Shown piece by piece: positions 35,218 through 43,654 of a stretch of 64,000 nt of DNA. The DNA is taken from contig CAVQFM010000014.1 of the NCBI GenBank assembly GCA_963711705.1, positions 186,001 to 250,000 on the forward strand. Reading direction: 5' to 3'. A program made the position numbers and the translations under genes. Under the pieces are notes generated by a model, which saw nothing but the letters and a program-made list of their open reading frames with translations, did not search any database and was not told the origin of the DNA. Position 1 is the stretch's first letter. Each line of letters starts with the position of its first letter. The stretch is from RYN-230 sp963711705. GTDB lineage: Bacteria; Actinomycetota; Actinomycetes; Streptosporangiales; Streptosporangiaceae.

Positions 35218-35661
35218 TTGCCTGGAATTGTCGTTGGAGTCGACGGATCAGAGCATTCCCAGCTTGCGCTGGACTGGGCGATGAGGGAGGCCGCGCTGCG
35301 GCAGGTCCCGCTCACCGTCCTGGCCGTGCACCCGGTCGCGCTGAGCGCGTGGACCCGCGCCCCGATCAGCTACCCGCAGGACAAGACCGACGAGGAAAAC
35401 GCCCGGGCTGCCGCGCAGGACAGTGCCGACAAGGCGGCCAGCAAGCTCAGCGGCGCGCACCCGCCGTCGGTGACGGTCCGTTCGGTCAGCGGGTCACCCT
35501 CCGAGGAACTGGTCAATGCGTCCGAGGGCGCCGACATGCTGGTCGTCGGGGCCCGGGGCGAGGGTGGCTTCGGCCGCCTGCATATGGGCTCTGTGAGCAG
35601 CCAGGTCACCCACCACGCCCGGGTGCCTGTGGTCATCGTCCCAGCGGGCCCCAGAGGCTGA
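35218..35661 (+). CDS. Universal stress protein (single domain)
   Basis: 147 residues from TTG 35218 with GGAGG five bases upstream. UspA fold: PGIVVGVDGSEHSQLALDWA at the start and VVGARGEGGFGRLHMGSVSS (G-2x-G-9x-G(S/T) ATP loop) near the end. Cytoplasmic stress-associated ATP-binding protein. It is 71 bases after the GH65 gene and closed by a strong terminator at 35677-35706, so the two may be one transcript. Confidence 0.92.
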   Translation: MPGIVVGVDGSEHSQLALDWAMREAALRQVPLTVLAVHPVALSAWTRAPISYPQDKTDEENARAAAQDSADKAASKLSGAHPPSVTVRSVSGSPSEELVNASEGADMLVVGARGEGGFGRLHMGSVSSQVTHHARVPVVIVPAGPRG

Positions 35662-35676
35662 GCCAGATTCACCAAC

Positions 35677-35706
35677 GTCCCGCCTGCCCACCTGGGCAGG
35701 CGGGAC
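35677..35706 (+). terminator. Strong hairpin terminator after the universal stress protein
   Basis: GTCCCGCCTGCCC and GGGCAGGCGGGAC form a perfect 13-bp stem with the loop ACCT, 16 bases after the universal stress protein stop. It is followed by CTTGGC, with no long T-run, as is common in actinomycetes. Confidence 0.85.
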
Positions 35707-35750
35707 CTTGGCTGCCCCTAACGGCTTCCGGGACAGGGTAAAAGGGACTA

Positions 35751-36581
35751 GTGCACCGTGACGTAGTTGACGCTCATGTCCATCTGCTGCCGCCCCGGCT
35801 GCAGGCCGCGATCCGGGCCTTCTTCGACCAGCGTGGTTTCGACAGCCGCGGCTTCGCCTACCCGGCCGACCCCGGCGAGGTGTGCGAACGGCTGGCCACT
35901 GAGGGGATCACTGAGGCGTGGACGCTGCCCTACGCCCGCCGCCCCGGTTCGGCCGCGGAGCTGAACAAGTCGGTGGCCAGCCTGGTCGCCGGGCAGCGCG
36001 GCGGCCCGCTCCGGCTGACCGGCGGCTGCACCGTGCACCCGGGCGACGACCAGCCGCTGACCGTGCTGCGCAGCGCGGTCGAGGACATGGGCCTGCGGGT
36101 GCTCAAACTGCACTGCTCGGTCGGTGACTTCCGCCCCGATGACCGGCGGCTCGACCCGGTCTGGGCGTACGTGTCCACGGTGGCCCTGCCGGTTGTGCTG
36201 CACGCCGGGCACGCGCCGCGCGGCGTGACCAGCGCGGCCGAACTGGCACCGGTCGAGGAGGTGGCCCGGCGCCACCCCGCGGCCCGGGTGATCATCGCGC
36301 ACTGCGCGCACCCGGCCACCGCGGCCGCGCTGCGGCTGGTGGCCGAGTATCCCGGGGTGCACGCCGACCTCACCCCGGTGATCGACGAGCGGGCCCAGAT
36401 CCCGGCCGGGCAGCTGGCCGCGCTGGCGGGCAAGGTGCTGTACGGCTCGGATGCGCCGAACACGGCGCTGCCGGTGACCCGGCTGCTGGACGGCCTGGCC
36501 GCGGACGGGATCCCGGCCCCGGCCCGCGAGCTCATTACCGGCGGCAACGCCCGCCGCCTGCAGGCGGACATCCGGGTCTGA
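35751..36581 (+). CDS. Amidohydrolase-2 family metal-dependent hydrolase
   Basis: 276 residues from GTG 35751 behind AAAGGG. TIM-barrel hydrolase with the N-terminal HxH (VDAHVHLLPPR), a mid-barrel His (VVLHAGHAPRGV), VIIAHCAHPATAAAL and the catalytic Asp in VLYGSDAPNTALP. This layout fits ACMSD/amidohydrolase_2 or TatD-like enzymes acting on a carboxylate or lactone. No pathway neighbours are evident. Its 3' end overlaps the annotated end of the convergent GPP34 gene by 47 bases, within that gene's unconserved tail. Confidence 0.85.
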   Translation: MHRDVVDAHVHLLPPRLQAAIRAFFDQRGFDSRGFAYPADPGEVCERLATEGITEAWTLPYARRPGSAAELNKSVASLVAGQRGGPLRLTGGCTVHPGDDQPLTVLRSAVEDMGLRVLKLHCSVGDFRPDDRRLDPVWAYVSTVALPVVLHAGHAPRGVTSAAELAPVEEVARRHPAARVIIAHCAHPATAAALRLVAEYPGVHADLTPVIDERAQIPAGQLAALAGKVLYGSDAPNTALPVTRLLDGLAADGIPAPARELITGGNARRLQADIRV

Positions 36582-37518
36582 GCGCGGTCCCTTGGGCCAG
36601 CGCGGTGTCGTTGCTGGCGGCATGACGCCCACGATGTACCGCACCGGCCGGCGGCCCCTGGCTGGCGTGGGTGTGAGTGGGGGGTGACGGCGGGCGGGGG
36701 TCAGTGGTGGCCGGTGCCGCCGGTGGAGGGGAGTGGGCGGCAGCGGCGTGGTGGGCGGCGTGCACGGCGGCGGCCACGGCCGCGTCGGTAGCCGCCTGGG
36801 TCGCGGCCCGGACGGCGGCGTCCGTGGCCGCCTGGGTGGCCGCGCGCACCGCCGCGTCACTGGCCGCCTGGGTCGCGGCCTGGACGGCTTCGCTGGCCGC
36901 CTCCCCTGCGGCCGCCTGGCTGGCGTCACCGGCGGCCGTTGCGGCGTCGGTGACGGGGAGCACGGGCCCGGTGCACTGGCCCTTGGCGATCTGGTCGAGG
37001 CGCTTGCGCAGCGGGCGGTTGCCCCAGCCCCGGTACAGCAGTTCGCCGAGGCCGCTGGCGCTGGCCAGCCCGGCGAACGCGGCTTGCTCGGTGTCCACCG
37101 GCCCGGTACCGTGCACGATCGCGTCGAGCCGGGCCCGCAGGCTGGCGCAGCGGGCTTCGTCCACGATCCGCCACCGGGTCAGCAGCGCGCCCGGCTCATC
37201 GCGGACCGCCCCGGCGCTGGCCAGCCGGGCCAGGTAGGCGTCCGCGATCTTCCGCCGCGGGGCGCCGACCCACTTCTTCGGCTGTGGTGGCCGCCCGGCC
37301 TGGGCCAGGCTGGCCAGCGCCGCGTCCAGTTCGGTGTCGCCGGTCGGCCCGCCGTCCAGCACGACGATCCGGCCACCGGTGATGTCCACCCGCCTGCTCG
37401 CGGCCAGCCGGACCAGCTCGGAGCCCATGAGCCCGAACCGGAGCCGGGTGGCGTTGGCCAGCCGCCCCGAGCGGGGATTGATGGACAGAAGCACCAGGTC
37501 GTCGCCGAGGGTCTGCAT
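36535..37518 (-). CDS. GPP34 (GOLPH3-like) phosphoprotein with Ala-rich repeat tail
   Basis: 327 residues from ATG 37516-37518. Residues 1-195 form the GPP34 domain: LGDDLVLLSINPRSGRLANA, then LVRLAASRRVDITGGRIVVL, DTELDAALASLA and LLYRGWGNRPLRKRLDQIAKG. From about 200 to 260 it carries three copies of a 12-residue Ala-rich unit (ATQAATDAAVRA). The C-terminal 60 residues are Pro/Ser/Thr/Arg-rich and overlap the convergent hydrolase gene. GPP34 proteins bind phosphoinositides in eukaryotes; bacterial members are uncharacterised and probably contact membrane lipids. Confidence 0.85.
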   Translation of the reverse strand: MQTLGDDLVLLSINPRSGRLANATRLRFGLMGSELVRLAASRRVDITGGRIVVLDGGPTGDTELDAALASLAQAGRPPQPKKWVGAPRRKIADAYLARLASAGAVRDEPGALLTRWRIVDEARCASLRARLDAIVHGTGPVDTEQAAFAGLASASGLGELLYRGWGNRPLRKRLDQIAKGQCTGPVLPVTDAATAAGDASQAAAGEAASEAVQAATQAASDAAVRAATQAATDAAVRAATQAATDAAVAAAVHAAHHAAAAHSPPPAAPATTDPRPPSPPTHTHASQGPPAGAVHRGRHAASNDTALAQGTALRPGCPPAGGGRCRR

Positions 37519-37587
37519 CCGCTCACGGTAACCGCGGCCCGGCGGCCGGGCCAGGGCGAGACGGCCTCCCAGGGGACAGGCCTAAGG

Positions 37588-38481
37588 CTAGGGCTCGCCG
37601 AGGATCGCGGCCACGTCGGTGGCCAGCCGGGCGGCCAGGCTGCCGTCCGGGTCGCGGTGCGGGTTGACCTCGGTGATGACCAGGCCGCCGAAGGCCTCGT
37701 GCGAGCAGAACACGCGCAGGCAGGCGATCGCGTCGGCGTAGCCGAGGCCCTGGTTGAAGTGCGGGAAGTCAGCCAGCGGGAACTCGGTCGAGTCGATCAC
37801 ATCGACGTCGAAGTGCACCAGCACCGGCCGGGTGTGACCAGCCAGGTAGGTCATCGCGTCGAGCGCCGCCGCCGGGGCATCGGCCATGCCGGTAGCCGGG
37901 TACAGGGCTACATTTCGTTCCGCCAGCCAGGACCGGGACCGCTCGGGGGCCTCGGCGAAGTCGAAGCCGAACGCGGCCACCCGGTCTCCTGGCATCAGCG
38001 GGAAGCGCGGCCCGATCCGGGCCAGCTCATCCGCGCCGGAGCCGAGCAGGGTGGCCATGCCCATCGTGTCCACGATGCCGGAGGTGGTGGTGGCGGGCGT
38101 GGACACGTCGATGTCCCCGTCGAAGTAGAGCAGGCCCACATCCGGATGCCGGGCCAGGTACCCGGCCAGCACCCCCAGCGTGATCGTGCAGTCCCCGCCG
38201 AGGATCAGCGGCACGCCGCTACCCGGGGTGAGCAGGCTGGCCATCCGGCTGGCCACCTCCTGGGCCACCTCGCACACCCGGTCGATGTTCTGCTTGTGAC
38301 GGTGGGCCGGGTCCGGCCGGAACGGGACGGGTGGCAGGTCGCCGTGGTCGTGCACCGGGACGCCGCGCGCAGCCAGGCCGGTGATCAGGCCCGCGTCGCG
38401 CAGCCAGCTGGGCGCGTCCTCCTGCCCGGGGCCGTGCGTCCCGGCCGCCGAGGGGACACCGAGCAACTCAATGGGGCGCAT
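37588..38481 (-). CDS. Arginase/agmatinase-fold protein with altered metal ligands
   Basis: 297 residues from ATG 38479-38481. Ureohydrolase fold: ELLGVPSAAGTHGPGQEDAP, then PLILGGDCTITLG, LLYFDGDIDVSTP, VLVHFDVDVIDS and ITEVNPHRDPDG. In true arginases these read GGDHS, DAHxD and DxDxxDP. Here the metal-binding His of GGDH is Cys and the His of DAHxD is Asp, while the remaining Asp residues are kept. The fold is secure, but activity on arginine or agmatine is doubtful. Monocistronic, upstream of the lon terminator. Confidence 0.82.
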   Translation of the reverse strand: MRPIELLGVPSAAGTHGPGQEDAPSWLRDAGLITGLAARGVPVHDHGDLPPVPFRPDPAHRHKQNIDRVCEVAQEVASRMASLLTPGSGVPLILGGDCTITLGVLAGYLARHPDVGLLYFDGDIDVSTPATTTSGIVDTMGMATLLGSGADELARIGPRFPLMPGDRVAAFGFDFAEAPERSRSWLAERNVALYPATGMADAPAAALDAMTYLAGHTRPVLVHFDVDVIDSTEFPLADFPHFNQGLGYADAIACLRVFCSHEAFGGLVITEVNPHRDPDGSLAARLATDVAAILGEP

Positions 38482-38527
38482 GGGGCGAGCGTATACGGCA
38501 CCGGGCAGACCGGGGCGGGCAGCCAAA

Positions 38528-38565
38528 AGGCCGCCGCCCAGTCCTTTCGGACCGGACGGCGGCCT
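38528..38565 (-). terminator. lon intrinsic terminator
   Basis: On the minus strand AGGCCGCCG pairs with CGGCGGCCT over nine bases, with an inner GTCC/GGAC extension. It is followed by TTTT. It begins 17 bases after the lon stop. Confidence 0.85.
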
Positions 38566-38581
38566 CCGTGCCGTGGCTGGC

Positions 38582-40957
38582 TCAGGCGGCCACGGCAGCC
38601 TGCTGCGTCGCTGGCTCCAGGGCCAGGTTCAGCACCTCGCGGACGTCGCTGACGGGGTGCACCGACAGCTGGTTCCGGACGTTCTCCGGCACGTCCTCCA
38701 GGTCCGGCTCGTTCCGCTGCGGGATGAGCACGGTGGTGATGCCGGCCCGGTGCGCGGCGAGCAGCTTCTGCTTCACCCCGCCGATCGGCAGCACCCGCCC
38801 GGTCAGCGACACCTCACCGGTCATCGCCACGTCCGAGCGGACCAGCCGGCCGGACAGCAGCGAGGCCAGCGCGGTGGTCATGGTGACCCCGGCGCTCGGG
38901 CCGTCCTTGGGCACCGCACCCGCGGGCACGTGCACGTGGACACCGCGCTCCTTGAGGTCGGCGACCGGCAGCTCCAGCTCCGCACCGTGCGAGCGCAGAT
39001 AGGAGAGCGCGATCTGGGCCGACTCCTTCATCACGTCCCCCAGCTGCCCGGTGAGCGTGACACCCGTGGTGCCGGTCTCCGGGTCGGCCAGGGAGGCCTC
39101 GATGAAGAGCACGTCGCCGCCGGTACCGGTGACGGCCAGCCCGGTGGCCACGCCGGGCACCGCGGTGCGCTCCGCCGATTCCGGCGTGTGCCGCGGGTGG
39201 CCCAGGTAGCCGTGCAGGTCGGCCCGGTCCACGGTGACCGGCAGGGTCACCTCGCTGGTGGCCACCTGAGCGGCGACCTTGCGGAGCACCTTGGCGATGG
39301 TCCGCTCCAGCGCGCGCACCCCGGCCTCGCGGGTGTACTCGCTGGCCAGCACGTGCAGGGCCGCGTCGGTGAAGGTCACGTCGGCCGCCTCCAGGCCGGC
39401 CCGCTCCAGCTGCCGCGGCAGCAGGTGGCCCTGGGCGATGATGACCTTCTCGTCCTCGGTGTACCCGTCCAGCTGGATCAGCTCCATCCGGTCCAGCAGC
39501 GGGCCGGGGATCGTCTCCAGCATGTTCGCGGTGGCGATGAACAGCACGTCCGAGAGGTCCAGCTCGACCTCCAGGTAGTGGTCGCGGAACGTGTGGTTCT
39601 GCGCCGGGTCCAGCACCTCCAGCAGCGCCGCGGTCGGGTCGCCGCGGTAGTCCGCGCCCAGCTTGTCCACCTCGTCCAGCAGGATCACCGGGTTCATCGA
39701 GCCCGCCTCGCGGATGGCCCGGACGATCCGGCCCGGCAGCGCGCCCACGTAGGTGCGCCGGTGGCCACGGATCTCCGCCTCGTCCCGGACGCCGCCCAGC
39801 GACACCCGGGCGAACTTGCGGCCCATGGCGCGGGCCACCGACTCGCCCAGCGAGGTCTTGCCGACCCCGGGCGGGCCGGCCAGCGCCAGCACCGCACCGC
39901 TGCGGCGGCCGCCGACCAGGGTCAGGCCCTTGTCCGCGCGGCGCTTGCGCACCGCCAGGTACTCGATGATCCGCTCCTTGACGTCATCCAGCCCGGCGTG
40001 GTCCGCGTCCAGGATGGCGCGGGCCCCGGAGATGTCGTAGGCGTCGTCGGTGCGCTCGTTCCACGGGATCTCCAGCACCGTGTCCAGCCAGGTGCGGATC
40101 CAGCTGCCCTCGGGGGAGGCGTCGTTGGTCCGCTCCAGCTTGGCCGCTTCCTTCATCGCGGCCTCGTGCACCTTCTCGGGCAGGTTGGCCGCCTCGATGC
40201 GGGCCTTGTAGTCGTCTTCCTCGGTGCCCGGCTCGCCGTCCAGCTCGGCCAGTTCCTTGCGGATGGCGGCCAGCTGCTGGCGGAGCAGGAACTCGCGCTG
40301 CTGCTTCTCCATGCCCTCGCGGACGTCGTTCTGGATGGTCTCCGCGACGTCCAGCTCGGCGATCTGGTCCCGGGCCCACTGGGTCACCAGCTCCAGCCGC
40401 TTCTCGGGGTCGATCGTCTCCAGCAGCTGCTGGCGCTGCTCGAGGTGCAGGTAGCCGGCGTAGCCGGCACTGTCGGCCAGCGCCGACGGGTCGGTGATCC
40501 GCTCCAGCACGTCCATCACCTGCCACGCACCGCGCTTCTGCAGGATGGTGGCGGCCAGCCCGCGGTACTCACGGGCCAGTTCCTGGGCGCGCGGGGTCGC
40601 GGGCGGCTCGTCCAGCACGGTGCCCTCGACCCACAGGGCCGCGCCCGGGCCGGTCGTGCCGACGCCGATGCGCACCCGGGCCAGGCCGCGGATGACCGCG
40701 GCGGGCTCGCCACTGGGCGTGCGCCCGGTCTGCTCGACCACACCGAGCGTGCCGAGCGCGGAGTATTTGCCGTCCAGCCGCGGCACCAGCAGCACCTGCG
40801 GCTTCTTGTCAGCCGAGCCGGGTGCGGCGGCCGTCATTTGTGCTGCGTCGATGGCCGCCCGCACCTCCGAGCCGGAGGTGTCAAGCGGGACCACCATCGT
40901 GGGCAGCACAACGGTGTCGTCCAGCGGCAGAACCGGCAGGGAGAGTGTCTCGCTCAT
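38582..40957 (-). CDS. lon: ATP-dependent protease Lon
   Basis: 791 residues from ATG 40955-40957 behind GAGGAGCGAACTG; an ORF extension upstream has no ribosome site. Order: LON substrate-binding domain (SLPVLPLDDTVVLPTMVVPL), coiled helical region, AAA+ module (GPPGVGKTSLGESVARAMGR at about 360, PVILLDEVDKLG), then the Ser-Lys peptidase domain. The latter has PKDGPSAGVTM with Ser688 and GGVKQK with Lys731, the spacing found in E. coli Lon. Cytoplasmic hexamer degrading damaged and regulatory proteins. A TGTTCGC-N5-GCGGACA element 70 bases upstream matches ClgR sites, which in Streptomyces activate lon and clp genes. Confidence 0.96.
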   Translation of the reverse strand: MSETLSLPVLPLDDTVVLPTMVVPLDTSGSEVRAAIDAAQMTAAAPGSADKKPQVLLVPRLDGKYSALGTLGVVEQTGRTPSGEPAAVIRGLARVRIGVGTTGPGAALWVEGTVLDEPPATPRAQELAREYRGLAATILQKRGAWQVMDVLERITDPSALADSAGYAGYLHLEQRQQLLETIDPEKRLELVTQWARDQIAELDVAETIQNDVREGMEKQQREFLLRQQLAAIRKELAELDGEPGTEEDDYKARIEAANLPEKVHEAAMKEAAKLERTNDASPEGSWIRTWLDTVLEIPWNERTDDAYDISGARAILDADHAGLDDVKERIIEYLAVRKRRADKGLTLVGGRRSGAVLALAGPPGVGKTSLGESVARAMGRKFARVSLGGVRDEAEIRGHRRTYVGALPGRIVRAIREAGSMNPVILLDEVDKLGADYRGDPTAALLEVLDPAQNHTFRDHYLEVELDLSDVLFIATANMLETIPGPLLDRMELIQLDGYTEDEKVIIAQGHLLPRQLERAGLEAADVTFTDAALHVLASEYTREAGVRALERTIAKVLRKVAAQVATSEVTLPVTVDRADLHGYLGHPRHTPESAERTAVPGVATGLAVTGTGGDVLFIEASLADPETGTTGVTLTGQLGDVMKESAQIALSYLRSHGAELELPVADLKERGVHVHVPAGAVPKDGPSAGVTMTTALASLLSGRLVRSDVAMTGEVSLTGRVLPIGGVKQKLLAAHRAGITTVLIPQRNEPDLEDVPENVRNQLSVHPVSDVREVLNLALEPATQQAAVAA

Positions 40958-40977
40958 CAGTTCGCTCCTCAGAATTA

Positions 40978-41000
40978 CCTGATTACACCCTTCAATCAGG
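40978..41000. promoter_or_regulatory. Inverted repeat in the lon leader
   Basis: CCTGATT (40978-40984) and AATCAGG (40994-41000) are perfect arms around a nine-base spacer, 21 bases upstream of the lon start codon. It could be an operator or an mRNA hairpin just before the ribosome site. It is distinct from the HspR HAIR consensus. Confidence 0.5.
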
Positions 41001-41026
41001 TGTGGCCCAGATTTGTTTCCGCTCTC

Positions 41027-41045
41027 TGTTCGCGGTCGGCGGACA
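41027..41045. promoter_or_regulatory. Putative ClgR binding site upstream of lon
   Basis: TGTTCGC-GGTCG-GCGGACA: seven-base arms with one mismatch around five bases, containing the CGC-N5-GCG core of actinobacterial ClgR operators. ClgR activates lon in Streptomyces, which supports the assignment. Confidence 0.7.
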
Positions 41046-41225
41046 AGAGTTTTGCCTGCTCGGAGCCGGTAGGGGCGGCAGTCTGTTCGACTGGGACCAG
41101 GTAGTGCAACGCTCAACCATGCCCGGGTATTTCGCGCTGGTGGCAGCCCTGGCTGAGGGGGTGCGGGGCCGCCCGGGTGGCGGCCGGGGCCAGCCTGGCC
41201 CAGCGGGTCCGGCCGGGGCGTGTCC

Positions 41226-41981
41226 CTAGTTGGAGAAGTCCTGGGTGAGCCACACGGTGCCGGAACTGTCCCGGGCCACCGCGATGCCGATGTGCGTGAA
41301 CGCGGCGCTCAGGATGTTCAGCCGGTGGCCGTCGTCCGGCGGCTTCTCGTTGAGCATGCTCTGCGTCAGCCCGGCCGCCATCTGGGCGATGGCCGACGAC
41401 GTGCTGGCCACCGGGCCGCCCTCGCCGATGTTCTCGCCGGCCGCGGTCCAGTGCACGCCCGCCGCCGTCTCCCGGTCGCCCAGGGCCGGCTCGCCGGGGC
41501 ACTGGTGGGACAGCCCGCAGCCGCCCTCCATCACCGCGTTGTGCCGGGCGGCGCTGGTGTCCAGCCCGGAACTGATCGTGTAAGCGGGCAGCCCGGCCTG
41601 CGCCCGGGCCTGGTTGATCAGCGCCAGCACCTGCTGGGCCGCGGCCGGCAGGCCGTCACCTCCGGGCGCCGGCCCGGCCGGGGTGGCGGTGGCCGTGGCC
41701 GGCGTGTGCTGCGGGTGGGCCGGGCGGGCAGTCGGCCTGGCGTGATGGTGGGCACGGCCGACCGGTCCCGGCGCGGCAGACGCGGTGGCGGCCCGGTGGT
41801 AGCTGGTGGCCAGCGGCTGCGGGCCGCTCGCGGACGGCGCCGGGTGGCTCGCCGCCGCGTCCTCGGCCGCCTGGCCGTCCCGGCCGGGCAGGTGGACCAC
41901 GAGGAAGATGGCTGCGGTCAGGCTGACAACGGCGAACAGCGTGCTGGCCACGAGTGAGCGGCTGGGTCTGCGGGCTGGCAT
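41226..41981 (-). CDS. Secreted or membrane-anchored CAP-domain (SCP/PR1-like) protein
   Basis: 251 residues from ATG 41979-41981 (GTG one codon earlier) behind GGAGG. Arg-rich N-terminus, one hydrophobic segment (SLVASTLFAVVSLTAAIFLV) that is a signal anchor or signal peptide, and a long Ala/Pro/His-rich linker to about residue 115. The CAP domain follows: QQVLALINQARAQAGLPAYT, SAARHNAVMEGGCGLSHQCP, AAGENIGEG, DDGHRLNILSAAFTHIGIAV. Bacterial CAP proteins are extracellular, with unclear activity. Divergent from the HAL-like gene. Confidence 0.88.
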   Translation of the reverse strand: MPARRPSRSLVASTLFAVVSLTAAIFLVVHLPGRDGQAAEDAAASHPAPSASGPQPLATSYHRAATASAAPGPVGRAHHHARPTARPAHPQHTPATATATPAGPAPGGDGLPAAAQQVLALINQARAQAGLPAYTISSGLDTSAARHNAVMEGGCGLSHQCPGEPALGDRETAAGVHWTAAGENIGEGGPVASTSSAIAQMAAGLTQSMLNEKPPDDGHRLNILSAAFTHIGIAVARDSSGTVWLTQDFSN

Positions 41982-42128
41982 CACGCCACCTCCAACAGCG
42001 GATCATCGTAGCGATCAGCAGGCCGCGATATGCCCGGAATGCACGCTGGGGGTAATGGGCTGGTGATGACGGGCCGGCGGCCAGCCGCCGGGTCACGTAT
42101 CATCCCTGCTCAGCCAAGGAGAGGCAGG

Positions 42129-43577
42129 ATGCGGCAGAGCATCGAGATCACCGGGTCGTCCCTGACCTGCGCGGCGGTCGGTGCGGTCGCCCGGGGGGTG
42201 GCGGAGGTCAGCGTGGCGCCCGCCGCGGAGCAGGCGGCCCGGGCCGCGTGGCAGGTGGCCCAGGAGGTGACCGGGCAGCGCCCGGTCTACGGGCGGACCA
42301 CCGGGGTGGGCGCGAACCGCAATGTCGGCCTGGCCGACGCCGACCTGGCCGAGCACGGGCTGCGGCTGCTGCGCAGCCACGCCGCTGGGGCCGGGCCGCT
42401 GCTCACCCCGGAGCTGGGCCGGGCCATGCTGGTCACCCGGCTGAACCAGCTGGGGGCGGGCGGCTCCGGAGTCGATCCGGGTGTGCTGCCGGTGCTGGCC
42501 GGCGCGATCAACCGCGGGTTCACCCCGCCGGTGCCGCTGTACGGGGCGATCGGCACCGGCGACCTGACCGCGCTCGCGTCCACCGGGCTGTGCCTGCTCG
42601 GCGAACGGGAGTGGCGGACCGGCGGCGGCGCGCCGCCCCGGTTCCCGCTCCGCCCGGCCGAGGCCCCCGGCTTCATGAGCAGCAACGCGGCCACCCTGGG
42701 AGAGGCGGCGGTGGCCTGTGCCGAGCTCACCGGGCTGACCGGCGCGGCCGTGGTGATCGCCGCGCTGTCGCTGCTCGCGGTGCGCGGCTCACTGGAGCCG
42801 TACGCGCCCGCGGTACACCGGGGGCGGCGGCCGGGCCAGCAGCGGGTGGCGGCCAGCATCCGGGCGCTGCTGCCCAGCGGCGAGCACGTGCCAGCCCGGA
42901 TCCAGGACTCCTACGGCTACCGGGCCTTTCCCCAGGTGCATGGGCCGGTGCTGGACTCGCTCGGCCACGCCGAGCAGGTGATCACCACCGAGATCAACGC
43001 GGCCAGCGAGAACCCGCTGGTCGACGCGCCGGGCCACGCGGTGTGGCACAACGGCAACTTCCACGCCGCCTACGTGGGGCTGGCGCTGGACGCGGCCCGC
43101 GCCGCGCTGTTCCAGACCGCGGCGCTGTCCGGGGCCCGGCTCGGCACGCTGGTCGAGCCGGCCTTCACCGGCCTGGAGGCGTTCGCCGCGGACACCCCGG
43201 CCAGCTCCGGGATCATGATCCTGGAGTACGTGGCGCAGTCCGCGGTGGCGGACATCCGCCGGTCCGCGGCCCCGGCCGCGCTGGGCAGCGCGGTGCTGTC
43301 CCGCGGGGTCGAGGAGCACGCCGGGTTCTCCACCCAGTCCGCCCGGGCCAGTACCGACGCGGTCACCGCCTACCGGGCCGTGCTGGACTGCGAGCTGGTC
43401 GCCGCGGTGCGGGTGCTGCGGATGCAGGGCCGGGCGCCCGGGAGCGGGTCACTGCGGGCCGCGTTCGACGCGGCGGATGCGGTGCTCGACCCGCGGACCG
43501 CCGACCGCCCGCTGGACGCTGACCTGGCCGTGGCCGAGGGCCTGCTGGACGGTTATGCCACGATATGCCCGGGATAA
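42129..43577 (+). CDS. HAL/PAL-family aromatic amino acid lyase homologue lacking the MIO triad
   Basis: 482 residues from ATG 42129 behind AAGGAGAGGCAGG. Histidine/phenylalanine ammonia-lyase fold: the catalytic Tyr54 in VYGRTTGVGANRN, TRLNQLGAGGSGV, SNAATLGEAAVACAELTGLT, QDSYGYRAFPQVHGPVLDSL, TTEINAASENPLVD and GNFHAAYVG are all present. At the position of GSVGASGDLAPL the protein reads YGAIGTGDLTAL (residues 138-149). Ala-Ser-Gly is replaced and one residue is missing, so the methylidene-imidazolone cofactor should not form. It may be a lyase or mutase homologue with another chemistry, or a non-catalytic protein. The methionine synthase-like gene follows on the same strand. Confidence 0.88.
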   Translation: MRQSIEITGSSLTCAAVGAVARGVAEVSVAPAAEQAARAAWQVAQEVTGQRPVYGRTTGVGANRNVGLADADLAEHGLRLLRSHAAGAGPLLTPELGRAMLVTRLNQLGAGGSGVDPGVLPVLAGAINRGFTPPVPLYGAIGTGDLTALASTGLCLLGEREWRTGGGAPPRFPLRPAEAPGFMSSNAATLGEAAVACAELTGLTGAAVVIAALSLLAVRGSLEPYAPAVHRGRRPGQQRVAASIRALLPSGEHVPARIQDSYGYRAFPQVHGPVLDSLGHAEQVITTEINAASENPLVDAPGHAVWHNGNFHAAYVGLALDAARAALFQTAALSGARLGTLVEPAFTGLEAFAADTPASSGIMILEYVAQSAVADIRRSAAPAALGSAVLSRGVEEHAGFSTQSARASTDAVTAYRAVLDCELVAAVRVLRMQGRAPGSGSLRAAFDAADAVLDPRTADRPLDADLAVAEGLLDGYATICPG

Positions 43578-43654
43578 CCGGTGCCTTATGGTGGCCGGTG
43601 GCCCGCTGCCCGCTGCCCGGGGCCGGGCGCGGGAACTGAGCTGATGGAGGTCGG

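Noticed and set aside
38381..41104. 907-codon plus-strand open frame
   Set aside because: Exactly antisense to lon, whose domains and catalytic residues are all intact; no ribosome site.
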